Below, in pieces: positions 12,620-24,013 of a stretch of 64,000 bases of DNA. Numbering within the stretch: position 1 is the first letter of the stretch; each line of letters begins with the position of its first letter. The DNA comes from Lonicera japonica (Eukaryota; Streptophyta; Magnoliopsida; Dipsacales; Caprifoliaceae), in NCBI GenBank assembly GCA_021464415.1, contig CM038467.1, forward strand, positions 48,111,715 to 48,175,714, given 5' to 3'. The notes beneath the pieces were generated by a model, which saw only the letters and a program-made list of their open reading frames with translations, made no database searches and was not told the origin of the DNA. A program made the position numbers and the translations under genes.

Positions 12620-13448
12620 AACTCCCCCGTTGGCAATTCTGAGAGAAAACACAATACATCCTAAACAGACTCAAACAACTAGACAATTATAACAACGCAA
12701 TCCCAAACAAAATTATAATTATACATAGACATTTTGAGCCTAACCAAACAAATTAGAACCTCGACACATGCTAACACATCGAGCTTCTAGCAGATGTACT
12801 TAAACTGCACCTGAAACATCACAACTCAAAACAAATACCGTGAAAAGCATCTGGGATAAATATGATCATGACAAACAATCAAGACACTCAATAATCAATC
12901 AATTCCAAGTATAAATCTCCCCCTAAACATGTGCACTTCTCCCCTTTTTTTTGAGGGATAGCCAAAAAACAAACAAGCATAAAGAATACCACAACCACAC
13001 AGATAGAATAAAACACACATAGCATATATTAACAAAATGGTGTGTGGAAGACATAAATTGTAGCAAATGAACCAAAACTTGTTTGAAGTTAAAAAAACAT
13101 AAGTTTTAGAATATAGAAACTCCTAAATCATAAGATCTATCACTCCTCGCCACCATACTCGGAGCCGGAACTCTCCGATGCAGAATCACTGTCATATGCT
13201 TCTTCGTCGGCTGCAGTTGCTTCTTCTTCTTCTTCTTCTTGAGATGTGTTGTTCGTCCTAGGATCAGAAGGGCCTGCCTTAACGTCATAATCATTCTGAA
13301 ACTCAGGAAGTGCTACGTGATTGCTAATGTGATGCACTTGCTTCCCGATGTTCTGAACTTGCTTCCCAATCACATGCTGATTGTGCCGAATCTCTACATT
13401 CTCTCGATGAAGACAATCAAGCTTGTGAAGGATTCTTTTGATACCAAT
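12620..13448 (-). mobile_element. Multimer internal region 3
   Basis: Same organisation as the other two internal regions. It holds the longest version of the acidic ORF (13373-13140), with a primer-site complement (GATACCAAT) ending at 13448. Confidence 0.75.
13140..13373 (-). CDS. Short acidic ORF of internal region 3 (unknown function)
   Basis: A 77-residue frame that includes repeated GKQVQNIGKQVHHI, LPEFQNDYDV, a Glu6 run and an acidic-serine tail ending GSEYGGEE. It is the best-preserved of three homologous frames. Charge and low complexity suggest a disordered acidic tail. I do not recognise a family and infer no function. Confidence 0.35.
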   Translation of the reverse strand: MIGKQVQNIGKQVHHISNHVALPEFQNDYDVKAGPSDPRTNNTSQEEEEEEATAADEEAYDSDSASESSGSEYGGEE

Positions 13449-13745
13449 TGAAAAACTATAAAAACACGCGCGAAGAGAATTAACCTAGGTTTATTATTCT
13501 CTAGAATATGCGAAAAATAATTTTAATTAACATAGCAGAAATAAACCTAAGAATCTACCAAGTTTATTTCAGAAAATATGCTTAATCTTGTCTAGCATGC
13601 ATCAATGAATTTAACAATCAAACACAAATAATCAAGACAAGATATAACGAGGTATCCCTGCATTGTAGGACTAATCCTCAACAAACAATTCCCCTATTAA
13701 ATCACAGAGGTACAAACTCGATTAATCACTAACTGACTAGACGCA

Positions 13746-14638
13746 TGATGGTGCAAATTATTTATCCAATTTACCCCGCCAACCTCGAGCTGACAGGAGG
13801 CCGTCCACGTCAGCTATCAGGCCTGCTTCTATACAAGGAGCTCAGAGGAGCCCTACTATGACTTTGTAAGAAGGATAGAGCCCCTCGAGGGCTGGGTACC
13901 CGCACAAGGGTCAATTACGTACGACAAATTATGAGGCCTGGGCTTCAGAGCTCTTTTGGCGAGCTCCAAAGCTCTCTCTCTCTCTCTAGCCCAATCACTC
14001 TGTCAGAGTGGTTAGCGAAAGCATGGAAAACTGCCACCTGCTCTACAGAATGCGCATAACTCCCCTCACCTTCATTAAATGCACACCAACTACATTTATT
14101 GCACCTGAATTCATGGAGAAGCAAGGTCAGAGTTGGTACTGATCGAAGCATGGCCCTAGACTCGCTCTAGGAGCTCTAGCCACACTAATCCTCCAGTCAT
14201 ATATATACAAGAAGCATTTACTTCTCCCAACAACCAAGTTTTAATTAAGTTCCAATTGAGAAGAATTAGAGAGAGACAATACACACCACAATAAGCACAA
14301 AAGACAGAAGCAGAGCTCCGTAGCTTACTTCAGGGCACCTCAGTTAAAGAGACTAAAATGTAGTTAGTTCAGCATTCCTCTTATTGTAATTTTGAGAGAA
14401 TAGAATAGCCAGAGAGACTTTCGCGAGTTTTAACATTTGTTGGTTTACTATCAATACAAGGCAAATCGAGCTCCTAGCTCTATTCCACATGGGAGGACTA
14501 ACCCGTATGTTTATACGAGGCCAACCTCCTCCATAAATTCTTGACTCTCTTAAATTCAGTACCTTTACCAATCCAATCATTTGTCATAACCTTTTGACTG
14601 TGTAGTCTAAAATACCCTTCCAGTTTTTAGCACCAATA
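13746..14638 (+). repeat. Tat element 5' LTR
   Basis: This 893-bp LTR is closely similar to 24014-24901. Both contain CGAGCTGACA, GGAGCTC-type motifs, and TATA-like TCATATATATA (near 14198 and 24460) upstream of a CAACAACCAAG leader. It ends GCACCAATA just before the primer site. Confidence 0.9.
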
Positions 14639-14641
14639 ATT

Positions 14642-14659
14642 TGGCGCCGTCTGTGGGAA
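14642..14659 (+). promoter_or_regulatory. Tat primer-binding site
   Basis: TGGCGCCGTCTGTGGGAA lies a few bases after the 5' LTR end. This form of primer site is common in Tat/Athila-type plant elements. I do not assign the tRNA with certainty. Confidence 0.75.
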
Positions 14660-14717
14660 AGACAGTTTCTCAAAGTCACATAAACCCCCAAAAGCTACAA
14701 AAGCACCTAAAATCTAC

Positions 14718-16061
14718 GATGTCTTCTAGATAAACTCAACCAGAGCCTATACTGGCCCTACAAGAGCGATAAGCTGCTCTTCAAATCCGAATTGACAGAC
14801 TCTTTGCGCAAAGACAAAGTTCCCAAGCCAGCACGAGGAGTAGCTCGTCTTCAGCCTCCACATCTGTTGGTGTTCACCCAATCCATCCACGAGTCCCAGT
14901 CAAAGAAAGACTTGGAGGCCGTGGTAGAGGATCTGAGGCGAACCGCCGCAGAAATGGTAAGCTCGAATCCCACCACTCCAGCTCTAATTGGGAGACCTTG
15001 TACGAAGAAGTCCCGGCCTCACTCCCTCCCTCCTCCACCGACAAGAGACCCACAGATTAACGTGGTTCATGAAAGACGCTCAGGCGAAGCTTCATGTCAT
15101 CGAAGCCCTAGCGTAGGCCTACCTCCCCTCCCGTCAGATCGAATAGCAGGGCGAGAGGTGAAAGTCAGACCTAGGGGGTCCGTTCTTGATAGGATCTCTC
15201 ACAGAGAATTGATCGAAGAGGTCGAGAAAAGACTGATGACAAAAATGGAGGCCCAAATGACAGAAATGATGAAAATAGTGCGTTATCTGGCGGGGAGGTC
15301 GGCAGCAGCTCTGGTTAGGGACTTCAAATCTTGTTTTACGAACCATATTCAGAGTTGCCTGGTACCCAAGAAATTTATACTCCTAGCGCTAGATTCCTAC
15401 GATGGAGCCACCGACCTTGTGGATCATTGGCAACAGTACAGAAATATAATGGGACTATAGAATGTCCTAGATGGCGTGATATGCAAAGCCTTCGTTACCA
15501 CTCTTAAGGGGGCAGCCCGAACGTGGTGCAACAGCCTGCTTCCAGGGTCGATCTCGAGCTCACAAAAGCTTGGTACCAAGTTCATTTCACACTTCATGGG
15601 AACCAAACGGCAGTCCAAAATCTCTACTCACCTCTTCACCATAAAGCAGGGGCTTACCGAGAGCCTGAAAGAATATGCTCGCCGTTTTAACCAATAAAGC
15701 CTCATAGTCACCGGCCTAAACGAAGGAGTGGATGTAGCAGCCTTCATGGAGGGGGTAACGTCCCCAGACTGCCTCATGACCCTGGTAAGAATGGCACCGA
15801 AGACCATGTCCGAGCTCTTAGATGAGGTCAACAAGTAGATCGGAGTGGAAAAAACTCTGCAAGGAAGAGACCTGTCTGGTCTGTCTACCCTTTTACCCTC
15901 ATCCAAATGCTAGAGGGGGTTCATCCCACCACGTGGTCATGGGAGAAATGGTAAGAAGGGTAAGAAAAAAGAGAAATGGGACACGACCAAGTATTGCCGG
16001 TATCATAAGGACCACGGCCACAAAATCGATGATTGTTGGAAGCTGAAGGGAGAAATTTGAA
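14718..16061 (+). pseudogene. gag: Tat gag (decayed)
   Basis: Structural polyprotein for particle assembly. The first ATG (14718) soon meets a stop. The best frame is 14792-15460, which carries helix-rich blocks (KDLEAVVEDLRRTAAEM; EEVEKRLMTKMEAQ). A gag core follows: 'LDSYDGATDLVDHWQQYRNIM', then 'AFVTTLKGAARTWCNSLLPGSI' and 'KQGLTESLKEYARRFNQ'. Stops at 15458, 15695 and 15836 interrupt it. Near 15978-16050 is a CRYHKDHGHKIDDC zinc-finger-like motif (C, H, H, C spacing) typical of the Tat gag C-terminus. At least one frameshift lies near the start and others around 15900. Confidence 0.8.
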
Positions 16062-16062
16062 G

Positions 16063-16829
16063 CTCATTCAAAGAGGGAAAGTCAGACAATACGTGGATAG
16101 AAAGAGGAGGGCTCCCCCAGAAGCCAAAGGAAAGGCGCCAGAAAACGAGATCTTCATGATTGAGGGGGACTCCTCTTATTCTGGGAACAGCAATAGGTCT
16201 AGGAAGGCCTACATCAGACATGCCAAGTCCTCGAGCTCGGAGGCGGAATGCTTTAGCTTCAAACCTACCAAAATGGTGAAATATGATGTGAAGAAGCTCG
16301 TATTCACTGATGAGGATATGAGCGGGATAGAGTTCCCTCATGACGACTTTCTGGTAGTCACAACGATGGTGGGAAATCACAATGTTCACAGAATCCTCAT
16401 TAACACGGGGGCCACTTCCAACCTCATGTATTACAGCGCCTTTGAGGCCATGGGGCTCACCATGGAGCACCTAATCCCTTCCTCGGTCACCCTCGTTGGT
16501 TTTTCAGGGGAAAAGACTAAGTCTCTGGGAACAATTAAGCTTACCGTAACCCTGGAACAACTCCAAAATAGATCACCACAGTTGTCGAATTCTTGATACT
16601 AGATAGAGCTCCCCATTATAACGCCATCATCGGCAGGGGAACTCTTAATGAGATCAGGGCTGCCATTTCGACTTGTAGCTTAACCATGAGATTCCATACG
16701 CCCCACGGAGTCGGGGAGGTCAGAGGAAACCAGGTCAAAACTCCTAGCTGCCAGTTCGAAGCGTTAAAAGAAGTTAGAACTGCAGATATCATGATAGTTG
16801 AGGTCGAAGCACTGCTGAAAAGGAATTAA
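16063..16829 (+). pseudogene. Tat aspartic protease region (active site altered)
   Basis: The frame 16033-16596 encodes a retropepsin-like segment: FLVVTTMVGNHNVHRILI followed by NTGATSNLMY. Plant Tat proteases normally have D-T/S-G-A/S here. The catalytic Asp codon is AAC (Asn), a G-to-A change that would abolish catalysis. The frame ends at 16594. The rest (LDRAPHYNAIIGRGTLN..AAISTCSLTMRFHTPHGVGEV) continues in another frame at 16593-16829, so there is also a frameshift. Confidence 0.8.
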
Positions 16830-16980
16830 TTGGGACATGAGAACCCGGTGACGTAGAGAAGTGGGAATCAACACCTTGGACCCCAGGGATGAAAAAAAGA
16901 GCTCCGTGGTGAACTAGTGGAAGACTTGGAAGATTTGTTCTAGACCTCTCACAGCCTGACAGGGTCTTGAAAATCAGTGA

Positions 16981-18842
16981 TCAACTTTGCACAGAGGTCA
17001 AAGAAGAGTTCTGCCAATGTTTACGAGCTAACGCTGATGTCTTCGCATAGTCCCACGACGACATGAAGGGGTTAAACCCGGAGGTCATGGTACACAGGCT
17101 CAACGCCGATCCCACTTTCAAACCCGTGAGGCAGAAGAAAATAAATTTTGCTGTAGAAAGAAATTTGGCCGCTAAATGAGAGGTCCAGAAGCTCCTACGA
17201 GCTGGTTTCATTAGGGAGGTCCACTATCGAAAGTGGCTCTCCAACATAATGCTCGTGAAGAAGCGCAATGGAAAATGGAAGATATGCGTGGACTTCAAAG
17301 ATCTCAACAAGGCCTGCCCAAAAGACAGTTTCCCGCTCCCAAAGATCGACCAGCTTGTAGACGCAACCACATGACACGAAATGCTAAGTTTCATGGACGT
17401 GTACTTCGGTTATAATCAGGTCAGAATGGCTCTAGAAGATGAAAATAAGACCTCTTTTATCACCAATAAGGGCACGTACTGCTACAAAGCCATACCGTTC
17501 GGCCTCAGGAACGCATGGGCCACCTACTAAAGGGTGATGAATGCGCTATTTAAAGACCAAATAAGCAGAAACATGGAGGTTTATGTCGATGACTTGTTGG
17601 TCAAGAGCCTTAAAGCCCCGAACCATATGGCCGACCTCAACGAAGCTTTTGCCATACTCAGACAGAACGGCATGTCCTTCAACCCAGCCAAGTGTGCTTT
17701 TGGAGTTAAAGGGGGAAAATTCTTGGGCTTTATGGCCACTCAAAGGGGAATTGAGGCTAACCCAGAGAGATACAAGCTCTTATCGACATGAGATCTCCAT
17801 TCAAACCGAAAGAAGTCCAGAGTCTGGCAGGAAGAGTGGCGGCTCTCAACAAGTTCATCTATAGAGCAACCGACAAGTGCCACCCTTTCTTCAAAACTCT
17901 AAAGAAAGCCTTCGAGTGGACTGAAGAATGCGAGCTGGCTTTCCAGCAGTTCAAACGGTACCTCGAAGCCCCTCCCCTTCTTAGCTCACCAAAGAAGGAA
18001 GAAATTTTGAGTCTATACTTGGCAGTATCAAGGACAGCAGTTAGTTCAGCACTAATGAGGAACGATGAAGGACCTCAGCTACCAGTGTGCTACACTAGCA
18101 GAGCTCTGCACGCTGCCGAATTAAACAACCCAAGGTTAAAAAAGTTGGCCTATGCTTTGCTTATCACGTCTCGAAAGCTGAGACCCTACTTTCAGGCCCA
18201 CACCATAAATGTGCTCACAGATTAGCCACTGCGAAGAGTTCTTGATAAGCCAGAGCAATCAAGTCGTCTGGCCATATATGCTATTGAGCTCGGGCAGTTC
18301 GTGATTAACTACCGGCCTTGAACCTCGATCAAAGGCCAGGCTGTGGCAGACTTCATAGCCGAGTTCACCTACATAGAAGACGAAATTGGGGAGCCGCTAG
18401 AGCTACTGCCACTCCCAGACCTAAACACTTCGACCCATACCATTTCAATGAATTTACTCTCAGGAGTACCCATATAGATCTTGCACGCCGATGAAGCTTC
18501 CAACCTGCAAGGTTCCGGAGCTGGTTTGGTGTTGATAACTTTTGAGGCCAACACCCTGGAGATAGCAATGAAATTCCTGTTTAAGGCCTCCAACAACGAG
18601 GCTGAATACAAAGCCATCATTTTAGGCTTGAGAATATCTGGTAATCTAGGAGCAAAGAAAATAGTGGTCTACAATGACTCCGCGGTAGTAGTTAGCCAAA
18701 TACTTGGTCACAATGTGACAATAGAAGAGCGCATGGCCGCATACTTAACAAAAGCTAAAGCGGCGACTTAAAGGTACTCTAACCTAATTTTCATTAAGGT
18801 CCTACGAGCTCAGAACAATAAGGCAGACTGCCTGGCCAAGCT
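16981..18842 (+). pseudogene. pol: Tat reverse transcriptase and RNase H (decayed)
   Basis: Reverse transcriptase motifs occur in order: KNGKWKICVDFKDLNKACPKD-like block (17265-17325), FPLPKIDQLVDATT, FMDVYFGYNQVRM, KAIPFGLRNA, and the catalytic YVDDLLVKS (17582-17608). The thumb/connection follows (KCAFGV..GKFLGF; PFKPKEVQSLAGRVAALNKFI). The RNase H domain starts near 18481 with HADEASNLQGSGAG and keeps Asp, Glu (NNEAEYKA) and Asp (VYNDSA) residues, ending NNKADCLAKLAT. In-frame stops occur at about 17049, 17179, 17372, 17528, 18223, 18319, 18475 and 18769, and there is a 1-base shift near 17785. Confidence 0.85.
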
Positions 18843-19578
18843 TGCCACGACTTCAGACTTACCAAGCGGGGTGCATATTGAATATCATCTGTCGTTTTAG
18901 TCTCCGAAAGGTACTAATCACTGATAATGGAAAGCAGTTTGATTGCGATCTCTTTAGGGACTTCTGTGAAGGACATGGAATCGAAAACCACTACAGCTCA
19001 CCTGTCTACCTACAGGCCAATGGCCAATCAGAGGTCACCAACAGAACATTACTGAGCTCGTTGAAGAAGAGACTCGATGATGCCAAGGGAAACTGGTATG
19101 AAGAGCTCCCCTCGGTACTATGGGCTTATAGGACTACCATCAGAGGTCCAACAGGCGAAACCCCTTTCTCCCTGACCTATGGAACTGAAGCATTCATCCG
19201 GGTGGAAATGAGAGTCCCAACTTACAGAATCAACCATCACGACCCAGCTCGTAATGATGAAACCTGCTAGCTAACCTAGATCTTCTTGAAGAAAAGAGAG
19301 AGCAAGCTCGAATTAAGGAAGAGGCCTATAAAAGAAGCATAGTCAAAAGTTACAATAAAAGGGTCAAACATCGAGGCATGAATGTTGGCGACTTAGTGCT
19401 CCGAAAAATCACCTTGGCAACAAAAATTTTCTAACATGGCAAGCTCGCTGCCAAGTGGGAGGGCCCGTATGTGGTCACCAAAGTCAGCAGACCATGCACT
19501 TATTATTTAAGGATTGTGGACGGCATGGAGCTCATGAGACCATGGAACATAGAACACCTCAAGAGATACTATTATTGA
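18843..19578 (+). pseudogene. Tat integrase remnant with internal deletion
   Basis: After the RNase H end (SDLPSGVHIEY) the sequence jumps directly to 'NIICRF', 'LITDNGKQFD' and 'QANGQSEVTNRTL', then 'VLWAYRTT' and a C-terminal part ending HLKRYYY. The zinc-binding HHCC domain and the first catalytic Asp of the D,D(35)E core are absent. The second Asp and the Glu remain. The junction (TGAATATCATCTG) suits a deletion of several hundred base pairs to about 1 kb. Stops also lie in the C-terminal domain (19268, 19433). Confidence 0.85.
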
Positions 19579-19689
19579 ACTAGAACAGCTTGTACTTTTT
19601 GTAATAGTTTCATCCGAAGGAATTTATATGGAATATTTTGTTTGGTTCTTCATTACTTGTAACTTACACTCTGTCTATAAAAAACCCTT

Positions 19690-20262
19690 CAAAAAGAGGT
19701 CAGTTTAGTAAGTGTTCAGCTCGCAAGAAGCACACTTGCACATTATAAAAAAAACTCACAAAGAGGTCAGTTTAGTATCTGTTCAGCTCGAAAAAAGCAC
19801 ACTTGCACTCTGTAAAAAACCTCTCACAAAGAGGTCCGTTTAGTAAGTGTTCAGCTCACAAGAAGCACACTTGCACTCTGTAAAAAAAAACCTCTCACAA
19901 AGAGGTTAGTTTAGTAAGCTTTCAGCTCGCAAAAAGCACACTTGCACTCTGTAAAAAACCTCTCACAAAGAGGTCAGTTTAGTTAAGTGTTCAGCTCGCA
20001 AGAAGCACACTTACACTCTGTAAAAAAAACCTTCTCACAAAGATGTCAGTTTAGTAAACATTCAGCTCGCAAGAAGCACACTTGCACTCTATTAAAAAAA
20101 ATAACCTCTCACAAAGAGATTAGTTCAGTAAGTGTTCAACTCGCAAGAAGCACACTTGCACTCTATAAAAACCTCTCACAAGGAGGTCAGTTTAATAAGT
20201 GTTCAGCTCGCAAGAAGCATACTTGCACTCTGTAAAAAAATCTCTCACAGAGATGTCAGTTT
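19690..20262 (+). repeat. Tat 3' region tandem repeat (about 8 units of about 70-76 bp)
   Basis: Units read ACCTCTCACAAAGAGGT, then CAGTTTAGTAAGTGTTCAG, CTCGCAAGAAGCACACTTG and CACTCTGTAAAAAA. Each unit opens with a small inverted repeat (ACCTCT/AGAGGT around CACAA), so each can fold into a hairpin. Unit length varies mainly in the A-tract. The block lies between the integrase and the antisense gene. Open frames through it only reflect the periodicity. Confidence 0.9.
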
Positions 20263-20780
20263 TTCAACTGAAGAGGCCTGGTACCAGATGAAAAAACTTG
20301 TCAAAATTTGCCTAAGTCATAAGGGGGCATGATTCTACTAAAAAACTTAGCCAAAAAGTACAATTTTTCCTTTTCCACACCAAGAATCTTGAAAAGACTA
20401 CTACCATCATACAGGTCATTCACCTCTTATGAATTTCTTAAAAGACCTCCCTTGAGGCACGATATTTATCTTGCTTAATTCCGTTTGACTGTCTCTATGT
20501 TGTGGGGGAATTAGAGTACCTATAAAGCTCATTGCTACATCTTATATAACAACTTAGACAAAAGTAGAAACAAAAATTAAAGAAAAATAAAGTAAAGCTA
20601 GCAGAAGACGAATTCAAGGCAAAAATGATTCTTTTCATTAATATGAAAGGTAGTTACATGGGCCTTAGATTTCTACACAAAAGGAAGAGACCTATAAAAA
20701 TACTCTTCAGCTCCATCATCTGCTCGCGAAGGGGAAGCCTCACTAGTCTCTCACTTGGTCAGAACATCTGGCTCCTCAGC

Positions 20781-23451
20781 TCAAATTAGCTGTAGCACAG
20801 TAAGGGCGTCGAACCTCTTTTCAGCAATCTTAGCCTCCAACTCAGGAGTCACGTCGATCTCTGAGGGGGCTTCCATCTTATTGAGCTCCTCAGGCCTTTG
20901 CAGAGCCAACTCCTTGCACTTATAGAAGCCAGTTATAAAGGAGTCTGAAATCCTTAATAAAGTTCCCTCAGAGCAGCAGAAATCTTCAACGGCCTGGACA
21001 CTTACTGCAGGAAGGGACTCCTTTAGCTCTTTTAGCTCCTTTTCCAGGATGGAGAGTTGAGCCTGGTTACTGTTTAGAGCGGGCTCAGCTTCTTCCCTCT
21101 TTTTACGCTCCAATTCTGCAGACCTCTGGGCTATCTCGAGTGTAGACCCAGCAGCTTAGAGGTCTCTCCTAGCGTTGATCAGTTCGGATTTGAAGCTAAA
21201 AGCCTCCTACTTCATAGCCTCGTGCTCTAGCCCTAGCGTTTTGTATGCAGACTCCAATCGGGCGAACATGGCATTGAAGTTGTCCACCTTGTCTTTTAGG
21301 CCTTCAGTCTCTGATAAAGCGTTGTTCAGCTGCTCCAGCATGACCTTCTTGTCATTTTTTGCCCTCTTAAGATCGCTCTTGGCAACATAGAGCTCGTTCT
21401 GGGTATTGATGAGCTCCTCCTGAAGAGCTGTATGGCCAGCTGTGCTCGAGCCCTCTTCAGCCAGGTGGAGGGTGGAGAAAAAGAGATTCATGGCCTAAAA
21501 AAAAGTAAGAAGAGCTAAGTTATACTTCAATAACTTGAAGAATAGAGCCTAAGGCATAAACGCAAATACCTAACTCATGTGAAGGCTAAACGAACTAGCC
21601 AATGAGCTCGTTCCCCGTTCCCCGTTCCCTTTCCTACTTTAGTACCTTTTGCGACAGGGGAGGGAAATAGTAACCTGGCACGAGGAAGGCAGAGCTACCC
21701 TGGGCGCTAGTATCAAGCGTGCTTTCATCAGTTTTCCCAGGTCTGAAAGTCTGCTGGGGGGCATCCTTGGCCCCAGTTATTACTACCTCTTCTTCTCCCA
21801 CCCCAAGCTCTTTAGCACCTATGAAGCTCTTACCAGCAGGGCTGGGGGCTCTGCCCTCTGAAGCCCCTTTTCTCTCTAGGGTCATCTTCTCAGGGCTGAA
21901 GAGATGGAGGTCTTCCAAGGGGACGTTCATGAGCTCCACCCAACTCTGTGAATTCTCTGGTGGAGGGTTGATAGGCCTGGCAATGACCGTTGGGGCTGGC
22001 TGGGAGACCTTGGGCATATTCGAGATGGCCTCCCCAACTCTATTAGACCCCTTAAACTTCTTCGATGGGGGAAAACCCCTGGCCAGTGCGGTCCTTCTAT
22101 TGTTTATCTTCTCGGTATTCACTTTGAAGACCAGGGCTGGAAAAAGAAAGAGAGAAGGTCAAAACCAGCAAGAAGCAAATGCTATGATCAAGGTTCAGAA
22201 AGAAAGAGAAAAAAAGGAGATTGAAAACTCACTTTTCTTGGGCACGACAAGCACCTGCTGAAGGGGGACCACAGTTAAGACCCTGTCCCTAGGGGAGACA
22301 GGTTGGACTTCACCTTGACTGCCCTCTTGTGAAACCCCAATTCCAGGAACCTGGTTGCCACTTCCCTTTTCAGTGGTTTTTGAGGCGTGGAGCCCTAGGT
22401 CATTTCGCTCAGAGGGCAAGAGCACGTCTAAAGGAGGAAGGTCCTCCGCGATGAGGACATTGGACTTTATGTTTATAGGCCTAGGGCCTAGGCTATACCT
22501 CCACAGCATTCTGGGAGCAACAATATCGGCGTAATGCTTGAGGAAGAAATCCTTGGCATCCTCCATCCATGATGTCTTGACCAAAATGGGCTTCTTCTCT
22601 TTAACTGCGAAATGTGAAACAAGGAGAGGAGGTCAGAAACTCTAGCGTGAAATGCATAATTAAGCTTATTTGGCACTAAAAAGAAATTTACTGACAGAGT
22701 TTGGCTCCGAGAGCCAACGTTTGAGGTTTTGGATACTGGGACACCTCGATTCGTGCTCCTAGTTTTCCCTTGAGACAAAGAAGAATCGCTTCTTCCAGTT
22801 AGGAATGTTGCTAGGGAGGCCGTATATGATCTTTGAAGCCCCTGACCTTGTGGGGCAGCTAAAGACACCTTTGTTCTTTCCGTTGCTATCCTTGGGCTGG
22901 AAGAGGGAGATGAACTCCTCGATGGTGATGTCATGACTACCAGCGGAGATAGTCCTGAAGATTAACAATGATCCTATCAGACAGGAACATATATTGGGGC
23001 TAACTTGTGCAGGCGTGAGGTCCATAGTCGGCAATAATTCTCGTCCATGATCATCTAGGGGGAACCTCGGCCCATGTTCAAAGCCAGCCTCATAGAAGCA
23101 GACCTTTCCAGGTCTGTAGTAGCAGGCTCTCTCTTTTGGACCTGGAGCCCTTATCTTGACTAAATCAGGGATCTGGTACGCCCTCTTGAAGATTGGAATG
23201 TTAAGGGCAAAGAAGGTTGAAGGGATACGGAAGCTGGCCAGAGAGCTAAAATACTCTGAATATTTCTCTATGGCCTTCAAGTCATTGGACACGCAAGGGG
23301 GAAGACAGACACGAGCCAACTCTCCCTCACTATTTGAAATCTCAATGGACCTTACGTCAGAAATATGGTTTGGCACATCCCCCACGGATGAGCCCTGCTC
23401 TGTGTTGGAAAGGACCCCCTGACCCTGGGTCTGGCTGGTGAAGTGCTCCAT
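20781..23451 (-). pseudogene. Tat antisense gene (aORF), four predicted exons, decayed
   Basis: Exons on the minus strand are 23451-22692, 22604-22233, 22136-21646 and 21494-about 20781. All junctions are GT-AG and the phases agree (1, 1, 0): GTAAAT/CGCAG, GTGAGT/TCCAG and GTACTA/TTTAG. Exon 1 (about 253 aa) carries a conserved block (FYEAGFEHGPRFPLDDHGRE, EEFISLFQP, NWKKRFFFVSREN) like the 'putative gypsy-type transposon' family PF04195. Exon 3 is Pro/Ser-rich. Exon 4 is coiled coil (leucine heptads in QEELINTQNELYVAKSDLKR and ILEKELKELKESL). One in-frame TAG in exon 1 (22761-22759, where relatives have Trp) and two stops in exon 4 inactivate it. It is transcribed opposite to gag-pol. Its role in the Tat life cycle is unknown. 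Confidence 0.75.
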
Positions 23452-23996
23452 CAGAGTTGTTAAGGAATAAGCTTAATGAAGTTTTCCAAAGATACGCTCG
23501 AAAAACCTTTTGAAGGAATTTTCTGAAGGAGGTTTATAAGCCAGGCTAATAGAGAATGTGGTGATTGAAGGCTTTGGGGGCTCTAAGGTGCCTAAGGTTC
23601 AAGGAGAGAAAAAGTAGAAAGTAGAGAAAATTTTCTCTAAGGCATGAAGGTTTTATAAGGTGTATAAGAGAAGCCAAATGTCCTTTCAAAAGCCTTAATT
23701 GTCCACCACGAACCCACCGCCACACGCTTGCACGTTCTCCAAAGAATACGAAATGTCCGTACACAACCTCATTGAGCAGTAATGGTCACGTCAAAGAGCT
23801 TGGGGTTAAAATGCAAGTCCTCAAGCCAAGTTAGAGACTCTTATATTCGGGATATCTACCAAATTCGATGTGGATACCAAACCCGACCTCCACCAGGATC
23901 TCCTGACACGTATCGTCCATCAAACAGAGCTCAGAGATTCTTCCAAAACAGAACGAGAGATTTTATCCTTGCCAATCAACTCCTCTAAGCTAAATG

Positions 23997-24013
23997 ACAA
24001 GGATAGGGGCAAT
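23997..24013 (+). promoter_or_regulatory. Tat polypurine tract
   Basis: ACAAGGATAGGGGCAAT immediately precedes the 3' LTR and fits the plus-strand DNA priming site. Confidence 0.75.

Noticed and set aside
19690..20262. CRISPR-like array of repeats
   Set aside because: Units are contiguous without unique spacers and lie inside a plant retrotransposon.
21719..22261. 180-aa plus-strand frame in the Tat 3' region
   Set aside because: It is the shadow of antisense gene exons 2-3, whose minus-strand frames have matched splice sites and a familiar domain.
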